A stretch of DNA of 64,000 bases from Nelumbo lutea (GCA_022828595.1 JAKGHH010000001.1:120106999-120170998); one strand, 5' to 3'; positions 13,201 to 24,470 are shown, numbered from the stretch's first letter. Program-made: numbers and translations. Notes: a model not told the origin generated them from the letters alone.

Positions 13201-14430
13201 AGATATATAAGCAAAAAATGTTTTTACATAAATAAAATACATAACATGTGTGTTTTTGTATATGCATGTGCATGGGTGTGAGTTTAAAATAATCATATAC
13301 ATACTGTAAATAACTAAATATAGTTTATGGTGTCTGTAATAGTAAAAATACATATTATACATATAAATATATATAGTATAAATACATAACACAATATATA
13401 AATATGTAAAAGTGTATATAATCATAAAATGTTGGGCAAGCTCGAGTTAGGGTTGAGCTATCTGACGCCTCAATCCAAACTTGATTGCATTTATCAAAAT
13501 TCAGGAGAGGTTTCATAACAACAAGAAACGATGCCTCAGACGGCCCACCCTGGCCCTAGTTAGTAGTTATAGCCCGCAGCCCAACAACGTGCTATTGCCT
13601 CAGCATCATTAGCACGGCCCACCCTGGCCCTAGTTAGTAGTTGTAGCAGGCAGCCAAAACAACGTGTTATTGCCTTAGCTTCACGTACTAGTCCGAATCA
13701 GGTAGGCCAAACGTTGTAAGCAACTTCACCGATCACTTGGAAAATTGTCAAAATATAACCAACCTACTTTTGAAAGAGGTTAAAAACCATTTTGGCACTT
13801 GGCGGTTATTGTCAGAATATTTATTAGGGTTCATTGAAAGTACTTTAACTATAATAGCTACTGGATCCGGTCCCCACATATACACACAGTAGAGCGAGAG
13901 AGAGAGAGAACCTGGGTTGTGATGACAAGCATCCAACCAGCAAAGAAGGAGATATTCCGGTGATAAAAAACCTTAATGATGTTGATGATTTCTACCGCGT
14001 ATGGCGATCCGCCACCGAAAGCACTGCCGGCATTGGCGAACATAGAGACGAGTACGTGCTCCTTCATGTTAAAAGGTCCAGGATTCAAGGAGAATTCCGT
14101 GGACCCAAAACACGGCAGACGGAACTTCGTCCGTGGGAGAACGGAGGCCATGAAGCGGCCGATGGGGAGCGTAGCGACCTGAACGGTGATCTGGGTTATG
14201 ATGATGGGCTCCGTCTGGTAGGAGAAAAACTGGTTGAGGAACGACAGCAGTGCACATGATATCAATCCCATAAACCACATTCGGAAAGTCCATATGGGCA
14301 GCGATGGATCGTCGGTGTTCATCACCGTCAGTCGCACTTCTTCAATCGGGGACAGTTCCTCTTCATCTATCTCATATTCAATCTCCGCTTTCTTCCTCGT
14401 TGTCAAGAGTTCTATTTCTGATGTCGCCAT
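4212..14430 (-). CDS. Oligopeptide transporter (OPT family), copy 1, six exons
   Basis: The product is a proton-coupled membrane transporter of the plant OPT (peptide transporter) clade. Known members move small peptides, glutathione or metal chelates; the substrate here cannot be read from the sequence. Exons by GT-AG splicing, in coding order: 14430-13912, 11612-11515, 9676-9113, 8878-8629, 6798-6616, 4826-4212. They total 2229 nt, or 742 aa, normal for the family. The ATG at 14430 opens MATSEIELL. NPG lies at about residues 116-118, and KIPPK at about 528-532 replaces the family's KIPPR. The C-terminal exon carries NYVLSGALDAGVA and ends GCPIY. There are many hydrophobic segments and no stops or frameshifts. 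One oddity: exon 5 begins VPPLNKLTE, where copy 2 has TPGLNIITE, the family-typical form. Exon 4 is one codon shorter than in copy 2. The introns hold transposon insertions. Expression is untested. Confidence 0.92.
5449..6310. mobile_element. GC-rich insertion in intron 5 of OPT copy 1
   Basis: The insertion begins with a duplicated AAGAGCCCGGGTTT and contains blocks of CCCCGACCCCGACC and, at the far end, GGGGACGGGTCGGGGTGGGG. It closes near GGAGCCCGGGTACCCC and a tract of about 14 G at 6293-6307. The matching intron of OPT copy 2 (56670-57786) lacks it. The inverted arrangement of C-rich and G-rich blocks suggests a small TIR element such as a hAT-like MITE, but I could not fix its ends or a target duplication. 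Confidence 0.45.
9770..10640. mobile_element. Copy-1-specific insertion(s) in OPT intron 2
   Basis: OPT copy 2 is nearly continuous between its exon 3 and GAGAACAAAACATCATTATAA (59697 to about 59768). Copy 1 has about 870 extra bp before the same sequence at about 10662. The extra DNA includes an arm at about 10307-10380 (GTGCAACTTAAGGGTTGGG, then AACCCAAGCCCAACCCG) related to the hAT-like family at 16561. The exact borders are not resolved, and more than one insertion is possible. Confidence 0.45.
12871..13470. mobile_element. Decayed hAT-like element in OPT intron 1
   Basis: It starts near GTGCAACTTGGGTGGGTTGGG and carries GGTTTATGGTCAAGCTCAACC, the reverse complement of the right end of the element at 16561-17104, so it lies in the opposite orientation. 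The other end (about 13060-13470) has GGGTGGGCCCAG and an AT-rich core with TATAT tracts like that relative. No clear target duplication was found. Confidence 0.5.
13541..13690. repeat. Two-copy tandem duplication, period about 74 bp
   Basis: The segment beginning CGGCCCACCCTGGCCCTAGT at 13541 recurs at 13615 and runs through GTTATTGCC. It lies in intron 1 of OPT copy 1. No function is implied. Confidence 0.8.
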
Positions 14431-14576
14431 GGCGATTGGTGAAAGAGAGAAGATATTTTTATCAAAAAAAAAAAAAAAGAAAAAAACAGAGAAGATATCA
14501 AGTAGCTTTTTGCAACTGCATATAGAGAGTAGAGATGTGGAGAGGAAGTGTGACACTGTGTGAGTGGGTGGAGCCT

Positions 14577-14590
14577 GATATATAATTTAT
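14577..14590 (-). promoter_or_regulatory. Candidate TATA box of OPT copy 1
   Basis: On the minus strand, AATTATATATCAGG lies about 150 bp upstream of the ATG at 14430. It is followed by a pyrimidine-rich leader that includes a long poly-T run at about 14466-14480. The position suits a core promoter, but AT-rich DNA makes chance matches common. Confidence 0.35.
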
Positions 14591-14599
14591 TTTGAGGTA

Positions 14600-15449
14600 A
14601 CGATTGAGTGATTTTTTGAAGAAATAAATTGCGAGATAATTCAATTAATGGCATGTTAGTTTGCACGCCGAATTCTGAATAGTAATAATTATTTTAGAGG
14701 TGTAATCGAGTTGATCAAACTTTTCTGGTTATGAAGTTTGAATGTATATATAGAAAGTTCTTATGAAATTTGAATGCTGAGTTATGAATTCTTTTAATGA
14801 CAATTGTCCATTTTAACCTTGTATATGAGAAAGTTTAATTAATTATTTAATAAATTAACTAAGAATTAATAAAATGAATATAAAAACAATTTATAAATAA
14901 TGGAATTGATAAAAATTTTGAGGCAAAATGATGAAGGAAGGACATGGTTTCAAAGAGTTTTGATCAATTAAAACCCATCCATGAATTTTGATAAATAACA
15001 CATGATTGGCTATCATGTTTATGATTCCAATTTATTGGTTAGACGCTTTTCCAATATCATATATTTCCCATATCATAGTCAAACCCAAATTTATAAATAA
15101 TTAAATATTTTTAAAAATTAAGTAACTATTTTATTAATTAAATTTATTATGACTTTAATATAATTATTAATAATTACTTTTATAATTAATTACATATTTC
15201 TTAAGATATTGACCATTAATTAATTAATATAATTAAAATGGTTAATTCCATAACTTAATATGTATAAATAATTAATTAACATTTAAAAATTATGTATTTC
15301 ATAATTAAGTAATTTTTAATTAATTACTATAATAAATTATTAAATAATTTAATGAGAAATAAATAAATATTACTAGACAAGAATTAAATAGGTAATTAAA
15401 TAAGACATGGATAATTAATGAAATAATAATATTAATTTCTAAATATTAC

Positions 15450-15499
<50 letters not shown>

Positions 15500-15680
15500 G
15501 GATTTTCAAATTGTAGCATATGTAAAAGGAAGAAGCTTTTGGGAGTAATTTTTGGACAAAAAAAAGTGTAGTTAATGGAAAACAAAGGATAATGAAGCAT
15601 TTAAGGCTGAAGTGTAAAAATGGTACTAGATGCACTCATTGCCTCTGAAAATGTATGAATCCTTTTCAACATTAATTAAA
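14600..15680. other. AT-rich intergenic DNA with an (ATT)n microsatellite
   Basis: No gene is seen here. An uninterrupted TTA repeat of about 15 units lies at 15451-15496. The 67-aa frame that runs through it (poly-Asn) is an artefact of the microsatellite. Confidence 0.6.
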
Positions 15681-15689
15681 AGGATTAAA

Positions 15690-15935
15690 GTATCAATATC
15701 GGGTATCTTATTGGACAACTCAAATATAGATAGATGCGAATACACTTTGCAAATACATATGGACAAAAAATATGGAAACACGTGGTTATGCTAGGGAAAT
15801 ACATACAAATTCCATAAATACTTTAATAACACTAAATTTAAGATAAAAATAGTCACAAGTGGTATATAAATACATAGAAAATGTATATTTTAATGATATA
15901 TATAAAGAAATATATTATAATTAATATACTAGTGT
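15690..15935. repeat. Fragment of the GATACG dispersed repeat
   Basis: It contains ATAAATACTTTAATAA, then ACACTAAAT, GGTATATA and GAAATATATTATA in the same order as 31690-31830. It is a second, shorter copy of the unclassified insertion found in the LTR of element B. Confidence 0.5.
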
Positions 15936-16167
15936 TAACCAAAAAATTGGGGCCCTGTCATCTCCTTACAAAGAAATATATTACAAGTAATATTCAACCT
16001 TGCATTAGGAACATCCCCCTAATTGTATTTTTTATTTATGGGGAGATATTCCCAATGCAATGTAAGGGTTGTGAGGATGGTGTCAGCACAGATCTTGTGA
16101 GGATGAAATACAAATTTATACATACAATGTCATCCTCTTACTCATGTCATTCTATTTGGTTACAACT

Positions 16168-16275
16168 TAGTTAGGGATGGCAATGTTCCCCATAAAATTG
16201 GGCCCCCACCCTACCCTGAATGGATAGGTTTTCCTTGATCTTAAATGGGGATGGGGCAAGGATGGGATAAATTCT
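16168..16275. mobile_element. Fragment of a TAGGGATGGCAATG-type TIR element
   Basis: The sequence TAGGGATGGCAATGTTCCCC, followed by G/C-rich blocks ending in ATGGGGATGGGGCAAGGATGGG, resembles the end of the GC-rich element in OPT intron 5. Only one end is visible. Confidence 0.35.
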
Positions 16276-16560
16276 AAATTAATACCTTGTACTTTAGGGA
16301 TAGTACAAAATCATCAATATAGTTCAAAACCCTTAAACAACATTAGATGGCATGTGAAATGATAGAAATACCCTTTGTATTTTAAATAAGAAAGTGAGTG
16401 GTTTTTTTCAAATGGCAAAAAATACCCTTAGTTAAAACCCCTTTATGCTTCGATTGGGCACCAATATTAATTCCATGCCCTTGGTATTCCGTCGAAGTTC
16501 CAATGGTTGTTGTCGGTACATTTACATGGGAAATCGTTGCCATGAGATTGTTGCAACAAC

Positions 16561-17104
16561 TACGGGTGCAACTTGGGCGGGCCCAACCCGATCCTGAACC
16601 GGCCCAACTTGGAATTTTACACGAGTTGGGCTTGGGCCCAAGAAGTCGGGTTTTTTATTTTTTGGGCCTGGCTCGGGCCCAGGCCTAAGGTAGCCCGAAC
16701 CCAACCCGAGCCCGGATACATTTATACATATATGTGTATATATATAAATGTCACATACATATTTACACACACACACAATATATATATATATATATATATA
16801 TACATATTTGTATATATAACAATTGTATAGATATTTGCATATATATTTATATACATATATAAAATATATGTATATATATTTACATAAATACATTTATATA
16901 TGTATAATTCTAGAGTGGGTTCATTGACACACCCAAGCCTGGGCTGGGCCCGAGTCCAACTCCAGGTACATCAAATTACAGGGCAGGTTGTGCTCGGGTT
17001 GGGAAAATCGAGGTTGACCTTAGGCTCGGGCCTTAAGCTCAAACTTTAGGATCGGGCCTAGGTTGACCATAAACCCAGCCCAACTCGCCCAACTTGCACC
17101 CCTA
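16561..17104. mobile_element. hAT-like non-autonomous element (544 bp), perfect TSD
   Basis: It begins TACGGGTGCAACTTGGGCGG and ends CCGCCCAACTTGCACCCCTA-like (actual CTCGCCCAACTTGCACCCCTA from 17084), giving terminal inverted repeats of about 20 bp. It is flanked by a perfect 8-bp target duplication, GCAACAAC (16553-16560 and 17105-17112). The core has TATATA tracts. There is no transposase. The 8-bp TSD and TAGGGGTG-type end fit hAT. Confidence 0.85.
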
Positions 17105-17419
17105 GCAACAACTAACATCACCACCAACAGTTTTTGTTTACCCAGGGTCATGCTATCATTGTCTATGGTTGTCCCCTACCTTTTTTCCCCACCATGTGCA
17201 TAGCAGATTATCTCTTTACATGTGGCAGTGAGGGGGGAGGGGGGAGGAACAGAAAGTAATTGCCCTTTCTAAAGCAAGACCCCTACCCGATTTGTTCATT
17301 TAAATGGAAGATAAAAAGGGGACCATCTCATTTTTTCCTGTTTTTATTTCCTATAGCATTATAGCACAAAATACATTCGATAGTGTGTTCGATTTTCCCA
17401 TATGATGACTACTCACATC

Positions 17420-17724
17420 TAGGGGTGGAATCGAGCTGAGCCGAATAGTTAGCTATTTGAAATCGGCTTGCCAAGACAGTATGAGGCTCGAGCCCTCAAG
17501 CTCAGTTCAAGCTAGAGACTTGAGCTCGAGTTTGACTTGAGTCAAATGCTTTATAAAAGTAAAAGTATTATATATAAAATATTTATTTTTTATTTGATAT
17601 TTAAAAAATTAATAGTTCTAATAATTAGTTATTGTTATATATAAAAATAAAAATAGTATGTATGTATGTATGTATGTATGTATGTATGTATGTATGTATG
17701 CGTGTATGTATGTATGTATGTACC

Positions 17725-17758
<34 letters not shown>

Positions 17759-17875
17759 TGTATGTATGTATGTATGTATGTACCTATATATGTATGTATG
17801 TATGTGTGTATGTATGTATGTATGTATGTGTGTATGTATGTATGTAGAAGCTTGATTAGGCTCACGAGCCAATCC
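17420..17875. mobile_element. Truncated hAT-like element carrying a (GTAT)n microsatellite
   Basis: It begins TAGGGGTGGAATCGAGCTGAG and contains GAGCTCGAGTTTGACTTGAG. At 17657-17848 it holds about 190 bp of GTAT tetranucleotide repeat, broken twice by ACCTATATAT. It ends with AGCTTGATTAGGCTCACGAGCC. The expected right terminus and TSD are missing. The Tyr/Ile/His-rich and Cys/Met/Val-rich frames here are microsatellite translation. Confidence 0.6.
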
Positions 17876-18763
17876 TTCTTATTGAATTAATGTTTCTTGT
17901 TGCAAATGCTTACTATTTTCATCCACCATAGGGGCACCCTCATTGATTTACCACCATTAATATACTGTAGTGGTGAGGTTTCAGAAATAATGTGGATGGG
18001 GACTTGTTATCATTTATTGAAATATAGGCAATAATGAGGGTGTTGGGGTATGTAAGTCAATGGAAAGTGTTCTATTGAAAGTCCAGATATGATTTTGAAG
18101 ATGGCTTGGTACTTGTGCAAAGTGATCAAAATGGAGAATACAGACCTTGGCACCCAAGAGGCCAGTTCATCACAAAAAATGGTGGGTGATAAGGATCAAG
18201 ATGATTATTGCTTTGTTGAAGGACATGGAAGTAGTCAGGATGACAGTGATAATATCAACTATGTAATGAGTGGTGATGATGAACAAGATGAACAATCCAC
18301 ATCACTAGAGGACATGGGTGTTGAACCTACTTGATGTGATGAAGAGGGACGTAGTAAATGTGAAGGGCAAACATAAACTTATGCCCTACACAATGAATCA
18401 CATCATGTTGACAATGAAGCGCATCATGGGGTTGGTGGTCCACCAGATGAACTGAATGTAGTTGGACCATATTTATTGGATAACTGTGAGCAACCGAATG
18501 ATTTTCATAGTGCACATTCTTTAGATGATGAGCATGCATCATACTTTGAGTCTTTTGCACTAGAAAAGCAAATGAATGCACCAAAGTTGTTAACGGGATT
18601 GACATTCCCCAATCCCTCAACATTTAAGGAAGTTTTGATCTCATTTGTTAGTTGTGTCCAATTCAATTAGTTGAAGAATAACAAAGAAAATGTTACAACA
18701 ATTTGTAAGAAGAGGTGTGGTTGGCACATGCATGCCTCCTAGATGCAAGAAAAGGAAGGATTT
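17876..18763 (+). pseudogene. Mutator-like (MULE) transposase N-terminal fragment
   Basis: On the plus strand, acidic sequence (EDMGVEPT, then DELNVVGPYLLD) leads into LTFPNPSTFKEVLISF and then, after a stop, LKNNKENVT and CGWHMHAS. This order (FPN..FKE..., NK..VT, C.W..HAS) is that of the MuDR DNA-binding domain of plant Mutator transposases. At least three in-frame stops break it (TGA after GVEPT, TAG after CVQFN, TAG before MQEKE). It stops where the LTR of element A begins at 18764, so element A inserted into an already existing MULE. The catalytic domain is absent. Confidence 0.6.
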
Positions 18764-19271
18764 TGGTGTTGTCTAATCCAAAGTGTTTCAAACTGAGGAC
18801 ACATTCAGGTAGTCTTGCCAACTAGACGAAGCCGAGGTGAAAGGTGAAAGGATGAAGTTGCACACTGAGATTTGCAACCACAAGAAGTTAGAGACTCGAG
18901 GAGTTATTTCTCGGGTAAGCACTCCGACGCTCAAGTTAGTAAGGAATCTAGGCTGGCCAGGATGAGCAGATCAATGATGCTAGTTCTGAGCCAAAGAGAT
19001 GAAAGGGGTGCTGAACGAGTAGAGCCAAAAGTCCTTTACCTCAAGTGGGGAACACCTATTTATAGCTAAACATCTATGTTCTGATTGGATTGGGCTTCCA
19101 GGATTGTCGGGATGAGGTTATCTGCCGAGGTCTTCGAGGAGTTCTCTTTACCCTGGCGGATTCCACTATCTTGTCCATGTGGGTCACTCCTTGGTCATGC
19201 TATTCCGTCACGTGGTTTTGGGTGACGATGCTAACGTGGTTTGAATAGGGTCACCAATAAATTTGCCACAT
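18764..19271 (-). repeat. 3' LTR of element A, major part
   Basis: Reverse complement of this segment aligns with the 5' LTR of element B: GATAACCTCATC..., AGCTATAAATAGG (TATA box), GAGGTAAAGGACTTTTG, CTAACTTGAGCGTCGGAGTG, and an end in GGATTAGACAACACCA at 18764. The LTR is cut by the insertion at 19272-22006, and about 40 bp of its 5' end continue at 22007-22045. Confidence 0.7.
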
Positions 19272-22006
19272 TGTCACGAGGGTAGTTCTACAACGAAAGA
19301 AACCCGTGCAGCATCTAGGACAAGGGAGGCCAGGACAAGCCCGTTGTGTGCTTAGGGGTAGGAATTGCTCGATGAGATGGCTCCACCAAGGTCATTGACA
19401 CTGGATCATGACTTCAAGGCTCATGGCCAAAGCTCTCTACTGGCTCTTGCCAGTCCTGGGAGGTGCCACTCATTTGCCAAAGAGGCATGGCCATGATGAG
19501 AGGCGACTTGGCACCGATGAAAACGGACTCCTGTATGCCAATGATGCTAGGCACATGTTGTATCGATGATGATAGGCAACCGCTAGACTGGAACACACTC
19601 ATGCACTATGGGCAATGGGGTAGCTCATTCAGCTTAGACATGGGGTTGGCGTGGTGAAGGGACATACTTAGGCTAGACCCACATGCCAAGCTCCCCTCAG
19701 TGTTGGTGGCATAGTGCCAGTCCATGCATTGTCCCAATGAGCATGTGTGCGCCCATGAGGAACCCTGGTAGCCATGCTAGCCATTAACTAGGGCCGCCCC
19801 GCAAGGGAAATGGTCTAAGTGTGTCAAGGTCAAGCACCCAAGGAGGTCGACCACCCTTCCTCAAAGAGTATGTTAAGCTTTTAGTGGTCTGCCAATAGGA
19901 AACATGATTTCTCCCATTATTCATACTAGCAAAATTTATGATAGTGCCACTCAATGTAAGCCCGCCAAGCATAGGCAAGGCTAAGCGTATGTTAGACCAT
20001 GACAGGCTCCCCCACTCAATCCATTGTCGTCATCGACAATGATTACTTTGTGAATGGGTGTTTGTGTCCCACTCCATCCACATGTTCTCCAATTAAGTGC
20101 TGCCTAGTCAACCCGGGTCTTGCCTATGTTGGTGTCCATGATGGGGATGGAATCATTTCACCATGATGGCTTGCCTAGACTTTACCCACTATGTTGAGGT
20201 TACTCAAACCGCACAATAGCTATATGCCATTGAAATGTGTGTGAGAAGGGCCCTCGAAGAAATTGAGATGTGTGATTTTTCACGGAGTTCTGCCCCATGT
20301 ATTCTTTACCTCATAGCTTAACTGCCTTCTTGGTAGCTTTTTAGTAGTACTACCAAACACGATGTGATAGGTCTTCTCCTGCTGTTGGCGTAGTGTGTTG
20401 GGAACCCTTTCACCATGCTGGCCTGTAGACTACACCTCACTGTGTTCAGGTTACTCAAACCTAGCCATGGCTTATGCTCTCTTAGCCCTTGAAACTACAC
20501 TTCACCTTGTCAACTCAAGCTACCTCTTCACTCTGAAGGGGCCCCAATGTGTGCTGCCTCAAGAATCCAACCGCAATGTGTGCGAGTGATGGAAACTTTT
20601 ACACATGATGTTGCTAAACATGCACTTGCCTTTGTGATGTGTGATTGTTGCTGCGAATGTTCCACCTTGTGATGAGTTGAGCATGTCCTAGCATTACCGG
20701 TGTAGGGCCACCATGCTGCAACAGCCAGTGTACCCACATTCCTAACATTCCAATATTGTGGCTTCAACCGAGGACCCATTTAGGTGCACTGTTGTCCCTA
20801 CCTTAGTGGTGCCTCAAACAAGCTACGTAACAATCGCTCATCCGTCATGAAACCAAGATGTAGGTGCACCACCCACACCTCACTAAAATGAATAGAGACT
20901 AATATATGTGAGGAAGCATGGCACTCCCCCACTCAAATTACCACAATATGCCTTTCGTGAAATGGCCCATGCATCTGCCCCCACATGAGTGCTACTTTAG
21001 GGTCATTGGAATGGGGACATGATTAATAGCCTCGTGCCAAGCCTGATGTGAGTTCTTGCTTGTACCCAAGTAGAAGTGCCGAGGGACTACACCCCATGAT
21101 GTGCTGCATGTCGAGATAACCGCTTCAATTGGCTTTGTGTGCTAATCTGCTTTGATACCAACTGTGGTAGCAGTTGGCTAACTCACTCTGATACCAACTA
21201 CGACAGTAGTTGGCTAACTCGCTCTGATACCAACTACGGCAATAGTTGGCTAATTCGCTCTAATACAATATGTTATGGGGGTATTTCTATAGTGGAAGAA
21301 ACCCGTACTGTGTCCAAGCCAAGGGAGGCCAAGACAAGCCTGATGTGTGCTTAAGGCTAGGAGTTACCTAATGAGATGACTCAACCAAGGTCAACGGCAC
21401 TGGATCATGACCTCAAGGCTCATGGCTGGGGCTCTATGCTAGCTCTTGTCAGTCCATGGCAAGTGCCACTTACGTGCCAAAGGAGGATGGTTATGATGAG
21501 AGGTGACTTGGCACCGCTGAGAAGGGACTCCTGTATGCCGATGATGCTAGTCACATGTTGTACCGATGATGATAGGCAACCACTAGACCGGAACACACCC
21601 ATGCTCTATAGGCAACGGGGTAACTCATTTAGCTTAGACATGGGGCTGGCGTAGTGAAGGGACATTCTTAGGCCAGACCCACATGCCAAGCCTACCCTCA
21701 GTTTTGGTGGCGTAGTGTCGATCCATGCATTGTCCCCATGAGCATGTGTACGCCCATGAGGAACCATGGTAGCCATGCTAGTCATTAACCAAGGTCGCTC
21801 TACAAGGGAAGTTGGTCTAAGAGTGCTAAGGTTAGGCACCCAAGGAGGTCGACCACCCCTCCCCAAAGAGTACGTTAAGCTTTTGGTGGTCTACCATAAT
21901 GAAACATAACTTCTCCCAATATTCATACTGGAAAAATTTATGATAGGGCCACTCAATGTAAGCCCACCAAAAGTAGGCAAGGCTAAGCCTGTGTCAAACC
22001 ATGACA
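19272..22006 (-). mobile_element. Non-autonomous LTR retrotransposon (2.7 kb) nested in the LTR of A
   Basis: Two direct repeats of about 735 bp (19272-20004 and 21271-22006) bound 1.27 kb without coding capacity. On the minus strand each LTR starts TGTCATGG and ends TGACA or TAACA. Next to the 5' LTR is a decayed initiator-tRNA-Met primer site (TTGTATTAGAGC, about 21257-21268). Before the 3' LTR is a purine tract, GAGTGGGGGAGCC (20005-20018). The LTRs differ at many positions, so the insertion is old. I found no matching 5-bp target duplication. The size suits a small LARD or a large TRIM. Confidence 0.75.
21143..21268 (-). repeat. Triplicated primer-binding-site unit
   Basis: Three tandem units of about 36 bp each contain GATACCAACT...AGTTGGCTAACTCGCTCT. 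On the minus strand this reads TTGGTATCAGAGC, the standard initiator-tRNA-Met primer-binding sequence, each time with an AGTTGG/CCAACT inverted repeat. A fourth, mutated copy sits at the LTR edge. Confidence 0.75.
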
Positions 22007-22315
22007 GCGTGGTGCCCCTGGCCAGCTTGACAACCACCCAAACACCACTCCCCCAAATCCGAAGTCGATGAGTGTAGTGCTCAATCGCGGTTGGGTGGAA
22101 GGGTTCTTAGGTCCTCGAATGAGGAACTCCAATTTGCTTGAGCCGGCTGGCCCAGGGTTAGACCGGCTTAGTGGGCAGATTCGGTGGTTCAACGCTTGTA
22201 CCATTTCCGTTATGGGTCAGTAGATGCATTGTTTTGTCTTCTCGAGGTCACATGCATGCAAGTGCGGCGGCAATCTTCTGTCGTTGATCTTATTTGATTT
22301 GAACCAATGGCTGCC

Positions 22316-22326
22316 TTTATATAAAG
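22316..22326 (+). promoter_or_regulatory. TATA-like box for the antisense ORF of element A
   Basis: CCTTTATATAAAGGGAGG lies 117 bp upstream of the ATG at 22443, on the strand opposite to pol. Equivalent boxes precede the antisense ORFs of elements B and C at nearly the same distance. Confidence 0.5.
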
Positions 22327-22442
22327 GGAGGTGGTGAGCCATTTTGCTTTGTCATTCTAAGTAGAAGCATGCTTAGGAGTTCAATAGCTGCTTAGTCTTC
22401 TATTGGTGCTTCAAGTGCTCCGTAGTGCTACACTTCAGGAAG

Positions 22443-24470
22443 ATGTCTTCCTCTTCCTCCTTGTCTTCTTGCTCTTCCACTTCATCGTCTAGTTCTTGCA
22501 CATCGACTAGTGAGTCTGAGCTTGGATTTCATCTCGAGGCCACCACAATCATTGTCCATGAGACCAATGCCCATACGACCAAGGTCGAGGGACCCAAAGA
22601 CCGATGCCTATGCGGGGGAGGCTGAGGTCGGGGAAATCGATGAGGCCAACATGGATGTAGAGGTGGTGTTCGAAGAGGGGCCCAATGCCTTTGCATGGTT
22701 CGATAGCTGCTTCACTTCTTCTCCCTATAGGTTAACACCCCAAGACCTAACCTGCATTAGAGCACTTCATTGTATTCCCGAGGAGTACGAGTTGAGGTGA
22801 CCCAGAATAGGCAAAAGGGTCCAGCTCGACTGGGCAAACTCTATATTTATGAGCATAGCATAATAGCTGGGCTAAAATTTCCTTTAAATATGGGCATTGC
22901 GATCATGCTGTTGAGGTGGTATTGTGTCCAACCAATCTAAATTATGCCCAACTCCTTTAGGTACCTGGTTGGCCTCCTCTATTACTACACCATTCATGAC
23001 ATGGACGTTACCCTATCAATGTTCACATACTTCCTGCACTTGAAGAAGCACCAGCAGGGCTACTAGTACTTCTTGGCTCGGCGGAACAAGAAGGTGTTCG
23101 TGGGAGCCCCCTCTTCAGTGAAGCACTAGAAAGAGGGGTTCTTCTTTGTGCGTTGTTAGGGGGGTTGGTTGTTCCCCATTAAGTTATCAGTCCTGAAGAC
23201 TAAGGTGAAGGTGTAGAATGAGGTTGAGTTGTCTATTGAGGAGTTGACGGCCATCAGGCAAATAGTGTGGATGTATAGGAATACACCTTGTTTTCGATGT
23301 TGATCCGTGTCGGGCTGATGGAGCCCCCAGCTGGTTTGTCCTTACTTGGTTTATGTTTTCCATGATTCTTTTCTTCCACTTTGACTGACCATTGTTCTTT
23401 TTTCCGGTATATATGGTTATGGTTGGTGATGAGGATAGGACGAGGAACATGTCGCCATCACACAAAGGAAGGTGGTGCCCCAAGTATGGGCGACTCAGTA
23501 GCAATGTCATCCCGAGGTCGTGACTCCTCAACCACATAAGAGGTTAAGACCTGTCGAGGGTAACGTAGTTGACGTTGGCTTTAACAAGTCTCCACCATAG
23601 CATGTCTTATCATGGACCACACCCCGATGAGGTCTCGAGGTTTCGCCCTCTTTGAGTTTGGCAAGAGAAGGGGGTCAAGGTATATATGCCGAGCTGGAGT
23701 GTTTGGCCAAAGGATACTTTGGAAACTGAGGGCGTCCCTGAGTATCTGGCCAAGGGTATCCTGTTTCCTGGGATTCATAGGGAGGGAGACTAGAAACTGC
23801 ATGAGTGGGTGCTGGAGAGTTGTTGTTCATCTAAGAGTCCATCACGATAAGGCATCTGTACTGTCTTTGTTGTTCTTCGATTTGGTTTGTCGTGCTCTTT
23901 AACTTCATGTCTTATAGGTGGCCGAGGCTGAAAAGGCCAGATTCTCCCATTTGATAGGATGCACACCCTTTGTCAGATGCCCGAGGCTCAAAACGATAGA
24001 TTCTCCCATTTGTAGGTAGAGATGGCTGAGCTGAAGAATACAATGGTGACATAGGACGAGGACCTATGAAGGTCGACAACCCAGATACACAAGCTTAAGT
24101 AGGGTCGTGACAAGGCGCGAAAGGCAGCCGAGGGTGTTGAGGCAAAGCTGCTTCGCGCCGAGGAGGAGGCAGTGGCCAAGTACAAGGAGTCTGAGGAGTT
24201 CCTGAATGCTCTTAATGACTATGCTACAGACTCTTGGAAAACTGGCTTCGCTTGTTGAGATAGAAGGGTCATGCGCGGGCATCCTAAGATAGTTGCAGTC
24301 GTGGAGGAGTACAATCCCTTTGACACAGAGGTGCCCACAGCAATGCAACCTGCTCTGGACGACAATGCAAACACGCCCAAGGAGGCAAACCCCATAGATA
24401 GCATGGCCGGTCTTGAGTGGTTTTGTCATGTCCTTTTTTATTGTACATGGCTAGGTATGTCGGGCTCATA
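22443..24470 (+). pseudogene. Extra antisense ORF of element A (Transposase_28 type)
   Basis: The frame begins MSSSSSLSS and contains, with stops and frameshifts, GKLYIYEHSIIAGLKFPL, YLVGLLYYYTIHDMDVTLSM and APSSVKH*KEGFFFV. This is the pattern of the Pfam family known as putative gypsy-type transposon (Transposase_28). The C-terminal part has a coiled-coil-like Ala/Glu-rich stretch (EGVEAKLLRAEEEAVAKYKE) followed by SEEFLNALNDYATDSW. Despite the family name there is no known transposase activity; such extra ORFs are described in Tat-lineage elements. It lies antisense to pol, between pol and the 3' LTR. At least ten stops make it non-functional. Confidence 0.65.

Noticed and set aside
17657..17848. 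Regular repeat considered as a CRISPR-like array
   Set aside because: It is a simple tetranucleotide microsatellite with no spacers, and this is a plant nuclear genome.
17618..17890. Several overlapping frames of 62-84 codons on both strands
   Set aside because: All are translations of the GTAT tetranucleotide microsatellite.
19272..22006. Direct repeats of about 735 bp considered as a segmental duplication
   Set aside because: TG...CA ends, an adjacent tRNA-Met primer site and a purine tract at the right places show they are LTRs.
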